Shown: positions 20,713-30,122 of the stretch, piece after piece
How positions within the stretch are numbered: the stretch's first letter is position 1
Layout: every line of letters begins with the position of its first letter
NCBI RefSeq assembly: GCF_001677275.1
Contig: NZ_CP016177.1
Coordinates: 1,984,001-2,048,000, forward strand
DNA from: Vibrio breoganii
GTDB lineage: Bacteria > Pseudomonadota > Gammaproteobacteria > Enterobacterales > Vibrionaceae
DNA: 64,000 nt
Direction: 5' to 3'
The notes under the pieces: model-generated
What the model was told of the DNA's origin: nothing
Databases searched by the model: none
Seen by the model: the letters and a program-made list of their open reading frames with translations, nothing else
Translations under genes and position numbers: made by a program

Positions 20713-20736
20713 AAAAAAATCGCCTCATAGAGGCGA
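20713..20736 (-). terminator. Terminator of the porin gene
   Basis: TCGCCTC/GAGGCGA stem with loop ATA; on the minus strand a seven-T run follows. It lies about 210 bases behind the porin stop. The stretch between (20737-20943) holds nothing else I recognise. Confidence 0.75.
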
Positions 20737-20943
20737 CGCTAAATAGCATTATTGTGTCTTACCAATCACAACACATAGCTTAGGCAGATAACTAGGTTAC
20801 ACGAGACCACAGCTCGGTTTATGAGCCATAAACCTTGGTTTGTTGTTTGTGACTGATCCCCCATCAATCACAAACTTATCTACATCGCCTTAGACTAAGT
20901 AAACTATAAGAAATTAACTAAAATCAGACTGTCTCAGCCGGCA

Positions 20944-22317
20944 TTACCACCATACATCCGCTTGAATACCAACGATAAAATCACTTTCCAGCTTAGTCGA
21001 ACCATCAGGCTGATCCACTTCGTTGGTCCAAGACTCAGGTAGGTAACTCGCGAGGAAACGAATCTCAGGCGCGACACCGTATGGCGTTGCCATAATAAAT
21101 GTCGGTGCGATAGTAAACTTGCTTTGCGTCCACGATGAACCACCCCAGTTGTTGTAGACATAACCGAGCTCACCTTGCAGATAGAAGTATTCGCTAATTG
21201 GCATCGTTGGACGCACCATTGCCGAAACCCAGTAGTTGTAGTCAGATTCTGCGCGAGCATCACCCTCCGCCATATGGTTGTATTGACCTTGAACAGAAGG
21301 GAATAAGCTGAGTCCATTGTCGAAGGTGTAGCGACCCCATAGCAATACACGCCCAGAGGTATCATCATCTTCTAAATGCGTGATCAGATAGGTAGCATCC
21401 CCTGCATCACCCCAATCATTATGTTGACCTTGAGCTAAAGAACCTGGTCCATAGGCGTTGTAACCCGTGATCGTACCGCCCAGCAAGTTACCAGCACCTA
21501 GACCTTTACCACCTTGAACGATTAATTTGGAATCTCCATTACCCGGTAAGCCAAAGAAGCTGTGCATGGTGTAGGTAAAGGTTAAATCAAAGCCCGATTC
21601 TGCCCATTCATTCCCTTCTTTATCCCAGTTATCCGGCATACCTTTGACTAACGCAGAAAGTCTAACGTCACCGTATGAAACGCCAATATGAAGCGCGTGT
21701 AATAGGTTATTAAGGTTAGTAGTGTTGTTACCAATTACCGCAGAGTCGTCGTTCCAACGATCAAATTCAGAGTCTGAACGGTCACTAGCGATATAAGCCA
21801 AGTCCCACAACGACTCACCGATCTCATATCTGACAATACCTGCACCAATGCCCGACATATCTGAGTAAAAGAAATCGGTCATAAAGATGTAGTTGTCGAC
21901 CTTTCCATATTCTCGACCACCACCCCATACAACGCCGGATGAAGACATGCCCGTAAATTCAACATAGCCGTTATCGATACCGGCGCCTTTTGCTTCTGCG
22001 CTTGTACTAATCCCCGCCTCTTCATCAATGGTTCCAAAACCTAGATTGATCTTGAAGCTTTTATCCTCATCCCATGTCCAGGTATTAGCAAATTGTGCGC
22101 TAAAATTGTTGTCGGCTTCGATACCTAGACGTCCTAATGTTTCTTTTTGTCCCGCGAAGTTTGAACGCTTGAAATCATTTTCTGCACTCATCAAAACACC
22201 AGCTCGGAAATAACCGTGGTATTCAAACCCTTCAACCGGATTTGCAAGCACTGTAGGAGCAACTGCTAGTCCCGTTAATGCTGTAACTAAACCCAAAGCG
22301 ACCTTTGACATTTTCAT
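20944..22317 (-). CDS. LamB-type maltoporin-family outer-membrane porin
   Basis: A protein of about 457 residues. ATG at 22317 has GGAGT upstream and gives a clear signal peptide (MKMSKVALGL... ending in a VLA|NPVEG-like site). The mature start GFEYHGYFRAGV and the later block with alternating aromatic residues fit LamB-type sugar porins, ending in a terminal aromatic (VWW) as outer-membrane barrels do. It is last in the beta-glucan gene cluster, 97 bases behind a GH16 gene. It probably carries the oligosaccharides released outside the cell into the periplasm. Substrate is inferred from context only. Confidence 0.85.
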   Translation of the reverse strand: MKMSKVALGLVTALTGLAVAPTVLANPVEGFEYHGYFRAGVLMSAENDFKRSNFAGQKETLGRLGIEADNNFSAQFANTWTWDEDKSFKINLGFGTIDEEAGISTSAEAKGAGIDNGYVEFTGMSSSGVVWGGGREYGKVDNYIFMTDFFYSDMSGIGAGIVRYEIGESLWDLAYIASDRSDSEFDRWNDDSAVIGNNTTNLNNLLHALHIGVSYGDVRLSALVKGMPDNWDKEGNEWAESGFDLTFTYTMHSFFGLPGNGDSKLIVQGGKGLGAGNLLGGTITGYNAYGPGSLAQGQHNDWGDAGDATYLITHLEDDDTSGRVLLWGRYTFDNGLSLFPSVQGQYNHMAEGDARAESDYNYWVSAMVRPTMPISEYFYLQGELGYVYNNWGGSSWTQSKFTIAPTFIMATPYGVAPEIRFLASYLPESWTNEVDQPDGSTKLESDFIVGIQADVWW

Positions 22318-22382
22318 ATAAACTCCATTTACTTTTAGCCGAGCTTTATGGCGCGGCAATTCATCAATTTGATTGCAAAATG

Positions 22383-22407
22383 AGAAGGACAGACCGCCTG
22401 CCCTTCC
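22383..22407 (-). terminator. Intercistronic hairpin between GH16 and porin genes
   Basis: AAGGACAG and CTGCCCTT can pair with one mismatch. On the minus strand it is followed by CTCATTTTG, a poor T-run, so a partial terminator or a stability element is more likely than a full stop. Confidence 0.35.
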
Positions 22408-22414
22408 AATTTAG

Positions 22415-23992
22415 TTAGCGTTCAAAACGCACGTTATCCATCATTAGCGTCATCTCACCTTGAGGCTCAATAACCAGCAAGTTTATGATTTTGCTCATAT
22501 CTACTTTGTTTCCTGCAGCGAAGCGGTTGCCTCCGTTCGCAAGATCTGACAACTTAATTCGCACTTCTTGCCACTGTCCTTGAGAAGGTAGTGACACGCC
22601 TAGGTCGCTGACCTTTGGCCAGCCGCTGTCTATCTTCACAAGCAGTTCAGAATCACCAGGGTTTGATTCAACAAGCAGGTCGAATACCAACTCACCACTT
22701 GCTAGCCAATCACTCAGATCCACTTCTGGTGTTTTGAAGTAGGTGTTACCACTGGCACCCGATTTTTCAATGCGCAATACCTTTCCTTTGCTCGCATCAT
22801 CAACAAAGCTCGCATTGATGTTGGCGTCAGGATCATATCCGCTTAATACAAGAAGAGGGTTAATCTGCTCAGAAAAGACTTCGAGCGAATTTCCTTTTCC
22901 GTAGTTGGCATCAGCCACTAAGATTTTCGGCGTTTCATGGCCTTTGGTGATTTGAATGCTCTCATCACTCGTTGCACATCCACGACCTGTTTCTACGTCG
23001 TTTGAGCATTGATAAACTCGAACATAATCAACGGCTAAAGTTTGTGGGAAGGCTGAGGCATCAATGCCACCTTCATTGGTGTTCCCAGACCAAGCACCAC
23101 CTACCGCAAGGTTAAGTAACAGGTGAAAACGCTCGTTAAAGGGGGCAGAATCTGGCGCTGTTACTAGCTGCCCATTCTCTTTATATTGGCCATACCAGCC
23201 GTCTTGTGTTTGGGTAGCGTAGTGAACATCATCGACGTACCAACGGATTTCGCCTTCTTCCCATTCAATGGCATAGGTATGAAAAGCATCCGCAGGGCTT
23301 GCGTTGTTTGGTAAAACATATTCGGTACCAGTGTGTACATTCTCAGGCCAAGCTCGGCCGTAATGTAGAGAACCATAAATGCGGTTTTCAACCTCACCCT
23401 CAGCCGCATCCTTTTTATCGGTTGGTGTCTTGAGGTTGACCGCTTCCATGATGTCTATCTCGCCCGATGCCGCCCAAGTACCGTACTTCCAATCACTTGG
23501 CAACATCCAAATCGCAGGCCAGGTTCCTTGACCGGAAGGCATGAGAGCTCGAATTTCAAAGCGACCGTACTTCCAGTCACCCTTGTTTAAGGTTCTAAGG
23601 CGTGCAGACGTATAAGGAAGGGTCGCTTTAGCGCGCATGTCGCCATCGGGATTGTTTGGACCAGTAAAACTGCCTTTCTTCGCAACAATATGCAGAACAC
23701 CACTATCGACAAACGCATTCACTTTACGGTCGGTATAACATTGCTGCTCATTGTTACCGCCACCCCAGCAGTTTTCTTCAAAGCTCCACTTAGATTTATC
23801 GATTTCGGTGCCTGAGAATTCATCATTCCAAACCATCTGCCAGCCTGTATCTGGTGTTTTTGATGTATCTACCAGTTGGTCTGGAGTAATCTGCACTGGA
23901 GCACTGCTTGAGCTACAGCCTGCTAATATAAGTGGAATCAAACTTGCCAACATTGTTCGGTTTATAGTTTTGCTCACGATTTCTAACTCCAT
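22415..23992 (-). CDS. GH16 endo-beta-1,3-glucanase lipoprotein (laminarinase type) with C-terminal binding-like module
   Basis: About 525 residues from ATG 23992; GTG at 23977 with GGAG nine bases upstream is an alternative. A lipobox LAGC marks a lipoprotein. The GH16 domain carries GEIDIMEAVN, with Glu178 as nucleophile, Asp180 and Glu183 as acid/base (numbered from 23992), and the laminarinase-like WNDEFSG and GTWPAIWMLP blocks. Residues from about 350 form a beta-sandwich-like module ending MMDNVRF, similar in layout to modules of the large lipoproteins in this cluster. It has its own promoter region with two LacI-type operators. Predicted to cut laminarin-type beta-glucans at the cell surface or in the periplasm. 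Confidence 0.93.
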   Translation of the reverse strand: MELEIVSKTINRTMLASLIPLILAGCSSSSAPVQITPDQLVDTSKTPDTGWQMVWNDEFSGTEIDKSKWSFEENCWGGGNNEQQCYTDRKVNAFVDSGVLHIVAKKGSFTGPNNPDGDMRAKATLPYTSARLRTLNKGDWKYGRFEIRALMPSGQGTWPAIWMLPSDWKYGTWAASGEIDIMEAVNLKTPTDKKDAAEGEVENRIYGSLHYGRAWPENVHTGTEYVLPNNASPADAFHTYAIEWEEGEIRWYVDDVHYATQTQDGWYGQYKENGQLVTAPDSAPFNERFHLLLNLAVGGAWSGNTNEGGIDASAFPQTLAVDYVRVYQCSNDVETGRGCATSDESIQITKGHETPKILVADANYGKGNSLEVFSEQINPLLVLSGYDPDANINASFVDDASKGKVLRIEKSGASGNTYFKTPEVDLSDWLASGELVFDLLVESNPGDSELLVKIDSGWPKVSDLGVSLPSQGQWQEVRIKLSDLANGGNRFAAGNKVDMSKIINLLVIEPQGEMTLMMDNVRFER

Positions 23993-24039
23993 GTTCTTAG
24001 ACTTCCTACTATTTCGATTGATGGTCAAACCTGCCACAA

Positions 24040-24053
24040 TGTAAGCGGTTACA
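24040..24053. promoter_or_regulatory. LacI-type operator 1, TGTAAGCGGTTACA
   Basis: A 14-bp near-palindrome with central CG, typical of LacI-family operators. It lies 48 bases before the GH16 lipoprotein start and is identical to three other sites in the cluster. Confidence 0.85.
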
Positions 24054-24196
24054 TTTGATCGACGAACGACACTAAAAAATCTTTCTCTAGCCCTAACAAT
24101 CCTTGCCTGCAGTGGACTCGATAAACGCTCGTCTACCTTATGCCTACAATTGCCCTTGGAAAAACACTTACTTACTTTTGTTTGCTTAAAGTAAAA

Positions 24197-24210
24197 TGTA
24201 AGCGGTTACA
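24197..24210. promoter_or_regulatory. LacI-type operator 2, TGTAAGCGGTTACA
   Basis: Identical to operator 1 and 157 bases from it (about 15 helical turns), which would allow looping by a tetramer. The rest of 24054-24426 has no recognisable gene. Confidence 0.85.
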
Positions 24211-24426
24211 AAATTATATCAAGTACCACCGTTCTGCTTTTTGAATTAGCGCACGCTTTCGCTTTTTATGCTGAAATAATCAATAGAAATAACATTTTTA
24301 TGTCTAAGAGGTATCACTCTAGAGGCTATTATTCATTAGAAGAAAATTAGCTCAAGTGAGGCTTCAAGGTGGAGCTTAGCGGAGGATACGTATCGATAAA
24401 ATAGACGGATCAAATATGGTACTCTC

Positions 24427-24462
24427 AAAAAAAATTGCCACTCGTTAATAATTAAGTGGCAA
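24427..24462 (-). terminator. Terminator of the glucan-binding/glucanase operon
   Basis: TTGCCACT/AGTGGCAA stem; on the minus strand a run of eight T follows. It lies about 27 bases behind the 709-residue lipoprotein gene and separates the upstream operon from the GH16-porin unit. Confidence 0.85.
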
Positions 24463-24488
24463 CTTTAAAGGTCACATTTGATGTTACG

Positions 24489-26618
24489 TTAATAGAAATA
24501 GATATTATCTAAGTAGACGCTATCGCTAGTTGTTCCCCACAAAGCCATGCCTAACTGCTGCATTGCTGCTTTGTTGTAGCTTGCATCCGCCCCAAGTGCA
24601 TCAAAGCCGAGTTCCACTGTCACCCATTGACCATGTTGAACATTATTTAAGTCATAGATTAGTGGACCGCTTTGCGACAGTAATTGGAACTGAGCCTTAG
24701 TAACACCAGTGGTTGCATAAAAATCAAACCTCAAGCCTGTCATTGCGGATGCATCAACAGGCTCCTGCACTCCATACTGTATTCCCGTAACACCTCCGCT
24801 AGTTCCATCTGGCGTTATTTGAAATTTGGCGGTCGCATTACCACCGATATTTATCATCGAGTGCACAGGTGGATTCCACCATGGATCAGACCAATAAGTG
24901 ATGTAGTGAGGACTATCCAAGTTATCACTAAATAGTGAAATAACCTCGTTGCTAGATACATTAGGAGTTGGGGCTGCTGTTACTGGTCCTGGATTAAGTG
25001 CGGACAGTGTAAGGTTTAGTGACGCTGCACCTGAGTCAACCGTATGCAATTGCTGCGTCACCCCATACCCGTCTGCCACAGCTTTTACTTTTTGCACTCC
25101 CTCTGATAACACTAGAGTGGCAACACCACTGCTATTGGTCATAACTTTGTATGCCACGTCATGTTCACCATCAATGCCGACGATTACTTCAGCATTTTGC
25201 AATGCTGCACCAAAAGTATCCTTAACTGAAACATTTAAGTCATAGCTATTCGATTGACCTGAGAAGTAAATATTATCAACAAATATCGCTTTCCCAGCTT
25301 CACCCCAAAGCTGAATACCGGCCATCTGCATTTGAGCTGTATTTAATGCCCCATTGCCATTTATAGCCATATCTAAGAACGGTATTTGTAGTGACAACCA
25401 TTGACCCGCCTGTGGGTTATCTATGCTATAAGTCGATGAGCCATCACCTGACACTAGTTGAAGCATTACCCGATTAATACCAGGCTCAACATATAAATCC
25501 ATATTCCAGGTATTGTGTTCTGATACATCGACCGAGCCATATTCGATACCGTATTGAACACCTACTACCCCACCTTCTGCTCCTGAGCCTAAGATTTCAT
25601 AACGCGCATAGTTGTTCCCTTCAATGCTTCCTGCCGAATAAAATGGCGCATTCCACCAATTTTCATTCCATAGAGATACAAATTTATCCTCAGAAAGACT
25701 GTCACTAAATATAGAGAACACTTCACTATCAATGGCTTCTGGAGTCGGTGCAGGTACGCTTGGTTGACTTACACTGACTTCCTTAGTGATAAAAGACACA
25801 TCACTCAGCAATACAGAACTCGTCTGATCACTTGTAAATACAAGGCCAAACCATTTTAAATCGTAGGTTGTAGGTATTGGCACCTCGAACTGTACCCAAC
25901 CATTAGATAATGGTACACCTGAGCTAATCGGATAGTCGGAGCTAAAGTCTGGAATGCCAAACCCTTGAACATTAACCTGAACAGTTGTGAACGTTGTGGT
26001 CTTAAGAGCAAATTTTGCATGAGTATAACTAGAGGTATCGATAGCATTAACTTGCTCATTACCCCATGCGATCCCTGCACCATTTCCCCAGTTTGTGCCG
26101 CTGTCTATCTTCAACACTTTAGGATAATCAGGATCATCCGACACATCTTGAACCAAAGCTCCAGAGCCCCAAGTGTCGCCCCAGTATTGCATGTAATATG
26201 AATCATCATTTTGTGAGTGAAATATAAACATTTCTTCTGGTGCAGGAATAACCTCTTGTGCTTCTAAGTCCATTACTACAGATGAGTCATTTCCGGCAAT
26301 CAAGACTTGGCTCTCAGTCGAATGATACCCGGTTTTATTCACTGTAATTGTATGCACACCATCTTCAACTTCATAGGTCACTTCACCTTGTGCGTTGGTA
26401 TCCTTATATTGGTTCCCAATCTTTACAGATGCTTGAGTTAGGTGGCTTTGTAGATTAGCGTCTCGAATTGCAATGGTTAATTGACTCAATTCAGGCGTTG
26501 GCGTTGGGGAGCTAGGCTCATTACCTGAACTAGAACCACTGCTATCGCTATCACTGCCACACCCAAACAGAGTGGTCATTACGCAAGCGACCCCTATTTT
26601 TTTCAAACTATTTTTCAT
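24489..26618 (-). CDS. Multi-module surface lipoprotein, no catalytic domain seen (candidate beta-glucan-binding protein)
   Basis: A 709-residue lipoprotein with acylated Cys20 in TTLFGC and a Ser/Pro-rich linker. The order is: a carboxypeptidase-regulatory-like beta domain (about 45-125), a beta-sandwich module (130-285), a second (300-455), another regulatory-like domain (460-545) and a third sandwich module (555-709). Modules 2 and 3 are clearly related: both contain WWN.P, a VQYG or IQYG motif and LWG near the end, and finish with DNIYF. Module 1 is more distant. I recognise no catalytic residues and cannot name a CBM family. It is the last gene of the operon with GH17 and GH16 enzymes, so glycan capture is inferred. 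Confidence 0.75.
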   Translation of the reverse strand: MKNSLKKIGVACVMTTLFGCGSDSDSSGSSSGNEPSSPTPTPELSQLTIAIRDANLQSHLTQASVKIGNQYKDTNAQGEVTYEVEDGVHTITVNKTGYHSTESQVLIAGNDSSVVMDLEAQEVIPAPEEMFIFHSQNDDSYYMQYWGDTWGSGALVQDVSDDPDYPKVLKIDSGTNWGNGAGIAWGNEQVNAIDTSSYTHAKFALKTTTFTTVQVNVQGFGIPDFSSDYPISSGVPLSNGWVQFEVPIPTTYDLKWFGLVFTSDQTSSVLLSDVSFITKEVSVSQPSVPAPTPEAIDSEVFSIFSDSLSEDKFVSLWNENWWNAPFYSAGSIEGNNYARYEILGSGAEGGVVGVQYGIEYGSVDVSEHNTWNMDLYVEPGINRVMLQLVSGDGSSTYSIDNPQAGQWLSLQIPFLDMAINGNGALNTAQMQMAGIQLWGEAGKAIFVDNIYFSGQSNSYDLNVSVKDTFGAALQNAEVIVGIDGEHDVAYKVMTNSSGVATLVLSEGVQKVKAVADGYGVTQQLHTVDSGAASLNLTLSALNPGPVTAAPTPNVSSNEVISLFSDNLDSPHYITYWSDPWWNPPVHSMINIGGNATAKFQITPDGTSGGVTGIQYGVQEPVDASAMTGLRFDFYATTGVTKAQFQLLSQSGPLIYDLNNVQHGQWVTVELGFDALGADASYNKAAMQQLGMALWGTTSDSVYLDNIYFY

Positions 26619-26633
26619 GATTGATATCCCTAT

Positions 26634-27980
26634 CTAATTCAAAATTTTGCGGAAACTATGACGTGAAACTGCCAAAAGAAATAAGCCGAAAATGAATGGT
26701 AAGCTAGAGCTACCTCCTGAGCTGCCACTGCTAGGTGTCGGCTCAATAGGAGGGCTTGTTGCATCTTCTTTACTGCGAACTCGAACAATCATTACGGCTC
26801 GGCTGTTTAATGACTCATCCGTAACATGCTCTAGCAATACTCCAATTTCGTAGTCGCCATCGAGCATCGATGAAGGATCAAACGTCAAGGTTTGCATCTC
26901 CATTACAGGGCTAGGAATATCGTCTACTTGCCAGTAAAGGCTATAATCTGCCTTCTGCTCGTCCGATAGATCTATATCAACGGTCACTGAAGCTTCGCCT
27001 GCAAAAGGCTCTATCACATCAACGCTTCCATTACCTTGAGTTAAAGTAAGCTGAAGTTCTGGTAGGGGTATAGCCGGAATTAACTCATCAGATTTAGGAG
27101 TTTGTTCATCACAGAACTTTGCATCATTACCTTCCGAAAATTGGCAATGCGCTATGTAATCGATTTCCATCGTGGCTTGTTGTAGGTTGGGATCAATACT
27201 CCCACCTAAATTACCACCCATGGCGACATTAAGTAGCACGAACATTGGCTCTTGGTACTGACGACAACCTTGAATATTTTGGCTGACAACCAATGTATCA
27301 TTCATATAGAAGTCAATTTTATCGGGAGTCCACTCCACTGCATATTTTTGCCACTCTAGGACATCAGCTGCACCTTGAGGGTATGGATGACGGTATTCAC
27401 TGCCGCAACCTGAAGCATTATAAAAATTAGTAATGTAGCTGGTTGGTTGATTAGAGAACCATTCCCAAACATCAATTTCTCCTGCTCCTGGATTAGGCCA
27501 ACCGACATTATCACCATCCCCTTTAATAGGCTGCTCTGCAATGCGGTTTTCTAGCATCCAAAACGCAGGCCAAGTGCCTCGTTCTAGATTATGGAAGCGT
27601 ATTCTTGACTCAATACGACCATATAAAAATTCTCGTTTGTCTTTACTATTTAATCGTCCGGAGGTCCAAGACTTAGTTTGGCCTCCAAGTGTTGGGCAAC
27701 TGTGCAGTTTTTTTCGAGCTATGATTTTTAATGTGCCATCAGACACGTCATAATTTCGTTCGGATGAATAGTCGTCAGCGGTGTAGCACTGGACTTCATT
27801 GTTATAATTGGCTTGAGTTTGTGCAGTCCAATTACGCCAATCAACCCCGTCACCTTCAAAAGAATCTATCCACTGGACTTCCCATCCGGCGCTTGCTGGT
27901 GCAGAGAAACCTAATGTAAGTCCAAGTGCTAGCAACATGGTTGAGGAGGTTTTTTTTCTGTTAATAAGCGAATCTAGCAT
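26634..27980 (-). CDS. GH16 beta-glucanase with GlyGly-CTERM-like C-terminus
   Basis: A 448-residue secreted enzyme. The signal peptide ends near APASA|GWEV. The GH16 domain has GEIDVWEW, with Glu168, Asp170 and Glu173 as catalytic residues, and GTWPAFWMLE. A beta domain (about 310-405) follows. The last 35 residues hold a Ser/Gly-rich stretch (SSGSSGGSSS), a hydrophobic segment and basic residues, the layout of GlyGly-CTERM signals that rhombosortase cleaves for surface delivery. It differs from the GH16 lipoprotein at 22415-23992, so the two may prefer different linkages. It lies 16 bases upstream of the 709-residue lipoprotein gene. Confidence 0.92.
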   Translation of the reverse strand: MLDSLINRKKTSSTMLLALGLTLGFSAPASAGWEVQWIDSFEGDGVDWRNWTAQTQANYNNEVQCYTADDYSSERNYDVSDGTLKIIARKKLHSCPTLGGQTKSWTSGRLNSKDKREFLYGRIESRIRFHNLERGTWPAFWMLENRIAEQPIKGDGDNVGWPNPGAGEIDVWEWFSNQPTSYITNFYNASGCGSEYRHPYPQGAADVLEWQKYAVEWTPDKIDFYMNDTLVVSQNIQGCRQYQEPMFVLLNVAMGGNLGGSIDPNLQQATMEIDYIAHCQFSEGNDAKFCDEQTPKSDELIPAIPLPELQLTLTQGNGSVDVIEPFAGEASVTVDIDLSDEQKADYSLYWQVDDIPSPVMEMQTLTFDPSSMLDGDYEIGVLLEHVTDESLNSRAVMIVRVRSKEDATSPPIEPTPSSGSSGGSSSLPFIFGLFLLAVSRHSFRKILN

Positions 27981-28056
27981 CGCATTCTAACCTTTTATCT
28001 GATTACGTCGTTTGCTTCAGAATCTAAGCCAGTGACGTATAAATGAGTCTATAAGT

Positions 28057-28085
28057 AGCGACGAGTGCTGGGGCACTTCGTCGCT
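28057..28085 (-). other. Strong intercistronic hairpin between GH17 and GH16 genes
   Basis: AGCGACGAGTGC pairs with GCACTTCGTCGCT (one bulge). No T-run follows in either direction, so an mRNA-processing or stabilising role is more likely than termination. Confidence 0.5.
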
Positions 28086-28123
28086 TACAATATTCAAATC
28101 ATGTAACTAATAACAAAGGAGAA

Positions 28124-30028
28124 CTACTCATACCAAGAGATGTTTCTAACCTCTATATTGCTCTTGGTTGGCGCGCTTCCTCCGGATGTTTCATAGAGAT
28201 CAGAGATAGTAAATGGCGAAATCACTTGGTTAAGGTCAGGTGTGCCAGAAAACTCACTAAGATTGACGTTGATTGTTTGCCAATCGGTAGTTAAGGAATA
28301 ACCTTGACCTGCATTAAAGCGAATCCAGTGATTGCCACCCCCCTCTGTTTGGAAACCCAAATAGAAACCAAATTGAGCTAATACACTTTCACCGCTCTCT
28401 ACGCCTCTAATTTGGAAACTCATTGATTGATATCCAGAAAGGTTACTCGTTTGACCTGCAATACCAACACCTGCGCCCCATCCCCAGACTGCTGCCAATG
28501 CTGGGTCTGCCGCAACCGTTAGAACTCCTGTCGTTTCATCTACACCCGCCCATGCCGTGATTGGGTTATCCCAACCATAAGCGGCAGCTCCTGAGTACAA
28601 GGCAGCGCCCAATACCTGAAACTCACCTTCTTCTGGCGGCGCAACAGCAGCTTGAAACGGAGGTGGTAGAACGGTATCCATTAAAGTAATTTCATCGCCA
28701 GAAAAGCTAGCTTGGAAAGACGAAACATCACCACGAGTTAGACCTAGATTATTTAGCGTGTCGACTTTGTCCCACGCTACATATTTAACGTTCCCATCAA
28801 TATCAATTAGGCCAAAGTGTTTTTCTGAGTGCGTAGGATTATTAGGGTCACCTTTCCACGGCTCATCAAAGGCTTGGAAGAAGAACAGTGAAGCACCGAA
28901 GTCATTGGAAAACTCTCGCATAGCGTCGTAGAACAGCTTCTGCTTATATTCGTCAGCTGCTTGAGTTCCACCTTCTCCAAACATTTCTGAAGAAACGGTT
29001 GACCAGCCAGTCTCACCAATATGAATCGGCTTGGTAGGATCCACACTATTAATAAATGTTTGTGCTTGAGCTAGTTGAGAAATACTGCGGCTGTGCGCTT
29101 TGGTCATCGCAGAAGCAATCTGCTCCTCTTTAGATAAAGATTGTTCACTAAGAGGGACCTTCCATTCCTCTTTAAAGATTGGGTCATAATGCGTGTCATG
29201 ATGCGCGTACGTATGTAAAGAAACATAATCAATCGCTTGAATCAGTGCTTTAATATCGGTCTGATCGTTGTTGTTACCATTGGCATCATCACCCGCCCAA
29301 ACAGCAAAATTATCAGAGCTTGTGATCCACAAATCATCTGTATCACCACTTTGCATCTTCCAAGATTGCAAATCATTGACGTGGTCAAGGATAATGCTAG
29401 GCACAACATGATATTCAGCCCACGCCACCATGGCTTCGTTACCTACCGCTATTACCTTGATAATATCTGGATACGCTAGAGCTAATTCCTTCGCTTTGGC
29501 AATTTCATCCGCATTAACAGGGTTTTCTTGATCGTGTATTACTTCATTACCCGTCCAAGAGTTCAGTGCGTCAATCCACACCCCTAGCATCACGTACATT
29601 TCAAATGATGAATCCTCTTGTTGTAACTCATCAATGGCTTGCAATAAGTTTTCAGTATTGCTCTTTCCATCTAGCCCAGTGAAGCCTTGGGTGTTATATG
29701 TACGCAATACTTTTATACCCATTGCGGACAATATTTTCATATCTTCTTTATGTTCAGCAACAGAAGGAACCTCTGCTCCTGACTCGCGAGTGGTTGTGCG
29801 CCAAGCACCATAAGAAACCGCTAGGTATTCAGGGTTTCCTAGCAGAGGCTCACCATTTCTCGCTGTTGGGAATGAGGTAGGGACTGGCTGCGGGGCCAGT
29901 TCAGCAATATCATTATCACCGCCAGCATCCGGAGCATTACCACCAACACTCAACTGCTCATCGCCACAGGCAATGAGTAGGCAGGACAGGACTGTGGTTG
30001 CGAAAATCTTAAAATTAGACCGTCTCAT
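28124..30028 (-). CDS. GH17 beta-1,3-glucanase lipoprotein
   Basis: A 634-residue lipoprotein (lipobox around CLLIAC, Cys21). Residues about 60-420 form the GH17 barrel: the acid/base Glu198 is in VIAVGNEAM and the nucleophile Glu339 in HIGETGW, both placed as in family 17. The last 170 residues form a separate beta-rich module rich in Gly and Trp. GH17 enzymes cut or rearrange beta-1,3-glucans. It is the second gene of the operon headed by the 919-residue lipoprotein and lies behind an internal terminator-like hairpin. Confidence 0.92.
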   Translation of the reverse strand: MRRSNFKIFATTVLSCLLIACGDEQLSVGGNAPDAGGDNDIAELAPQPVPTSFPTARNGEPLLGNPEYLAVSYGAWRTTTRESGAEVPSVAEHKEDMKILSAMGIKVLRTYNTQGFTGLDGKSNTENLLQAIDELQQEDSSFEMYVMLGVWIDALNSWTGNEVIHDQENPVNADEIAKAKELALAYPDIIKVIAVGNEAMVAWAEYHVVPSIILDHVNDLQSWKMQSGDTDDLWITSSDNFAVWAGDDANGNNNDQTDIKALIQAIDYVSLHTYAHHDTHYDPIFKEEWKVPLSEQSLSKEEQIASAMTKAHSRSISQLAQAQTFINSVDPTKPIHIGETGWSTVSSEMFGEGGTQAADEYKQKLFYDAMREFSNDFGASLFFFQAFDEPWKGDPNNPTHSEKHFGLIDIDGNVKYVAWDKVDTLNNLGLTRGDVSSFQASFSGDEITLMDTVLPPPFQAAVAPPEEGEFQVLGAALYSGAAAYGWDNPITAWAGVDETTGVLTVAADPALAAVWGWGAGVGIAGQTSNLSGYQSMSFQIRGVESGESVLAQFGFYLGFQTEGGGNHWIRFNAGQGYSLTTDWQTINVNLSEFSGTPDLNQVISPFTISDLYETSGGSAPTKSNIEVRNISWYE

Positions 30029-30081
30029 TACTACTTCCTTATAAATCTTTACTCAACTTGAGAGACTTAAATTACATTCAT

Positions 30082-30118
30082 AAAAAAACGCCACATAGAT
30101 CTATATCTATGTGGCGTT
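30082..30118 (-). terminator. Terminator-like hairpin inside the glucan operon
   Basis: A perfect 14-bp stem AACGCCACATAGAT/ATCTATGTGGCGTT with loop CTAT is followed on the minus strand by seven T. It lies 5 bases behind the 919-residue lipoprotein stop and 54 bases before the GH17 start, with no operator after it. This fits partial termination that lets the binding protein be made in excess. Confidence 0.8.
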
Positions 30119-30122
30119 AAGG

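Noticed and set aside
20944..22317. The porin as a true maltoporin of the maltose system
   Set aside because: It shows LamB-type features, but no mal genes are nearby and it lies within the beta-glucan cluster; a general LamB-type sugar porin is the safer call.
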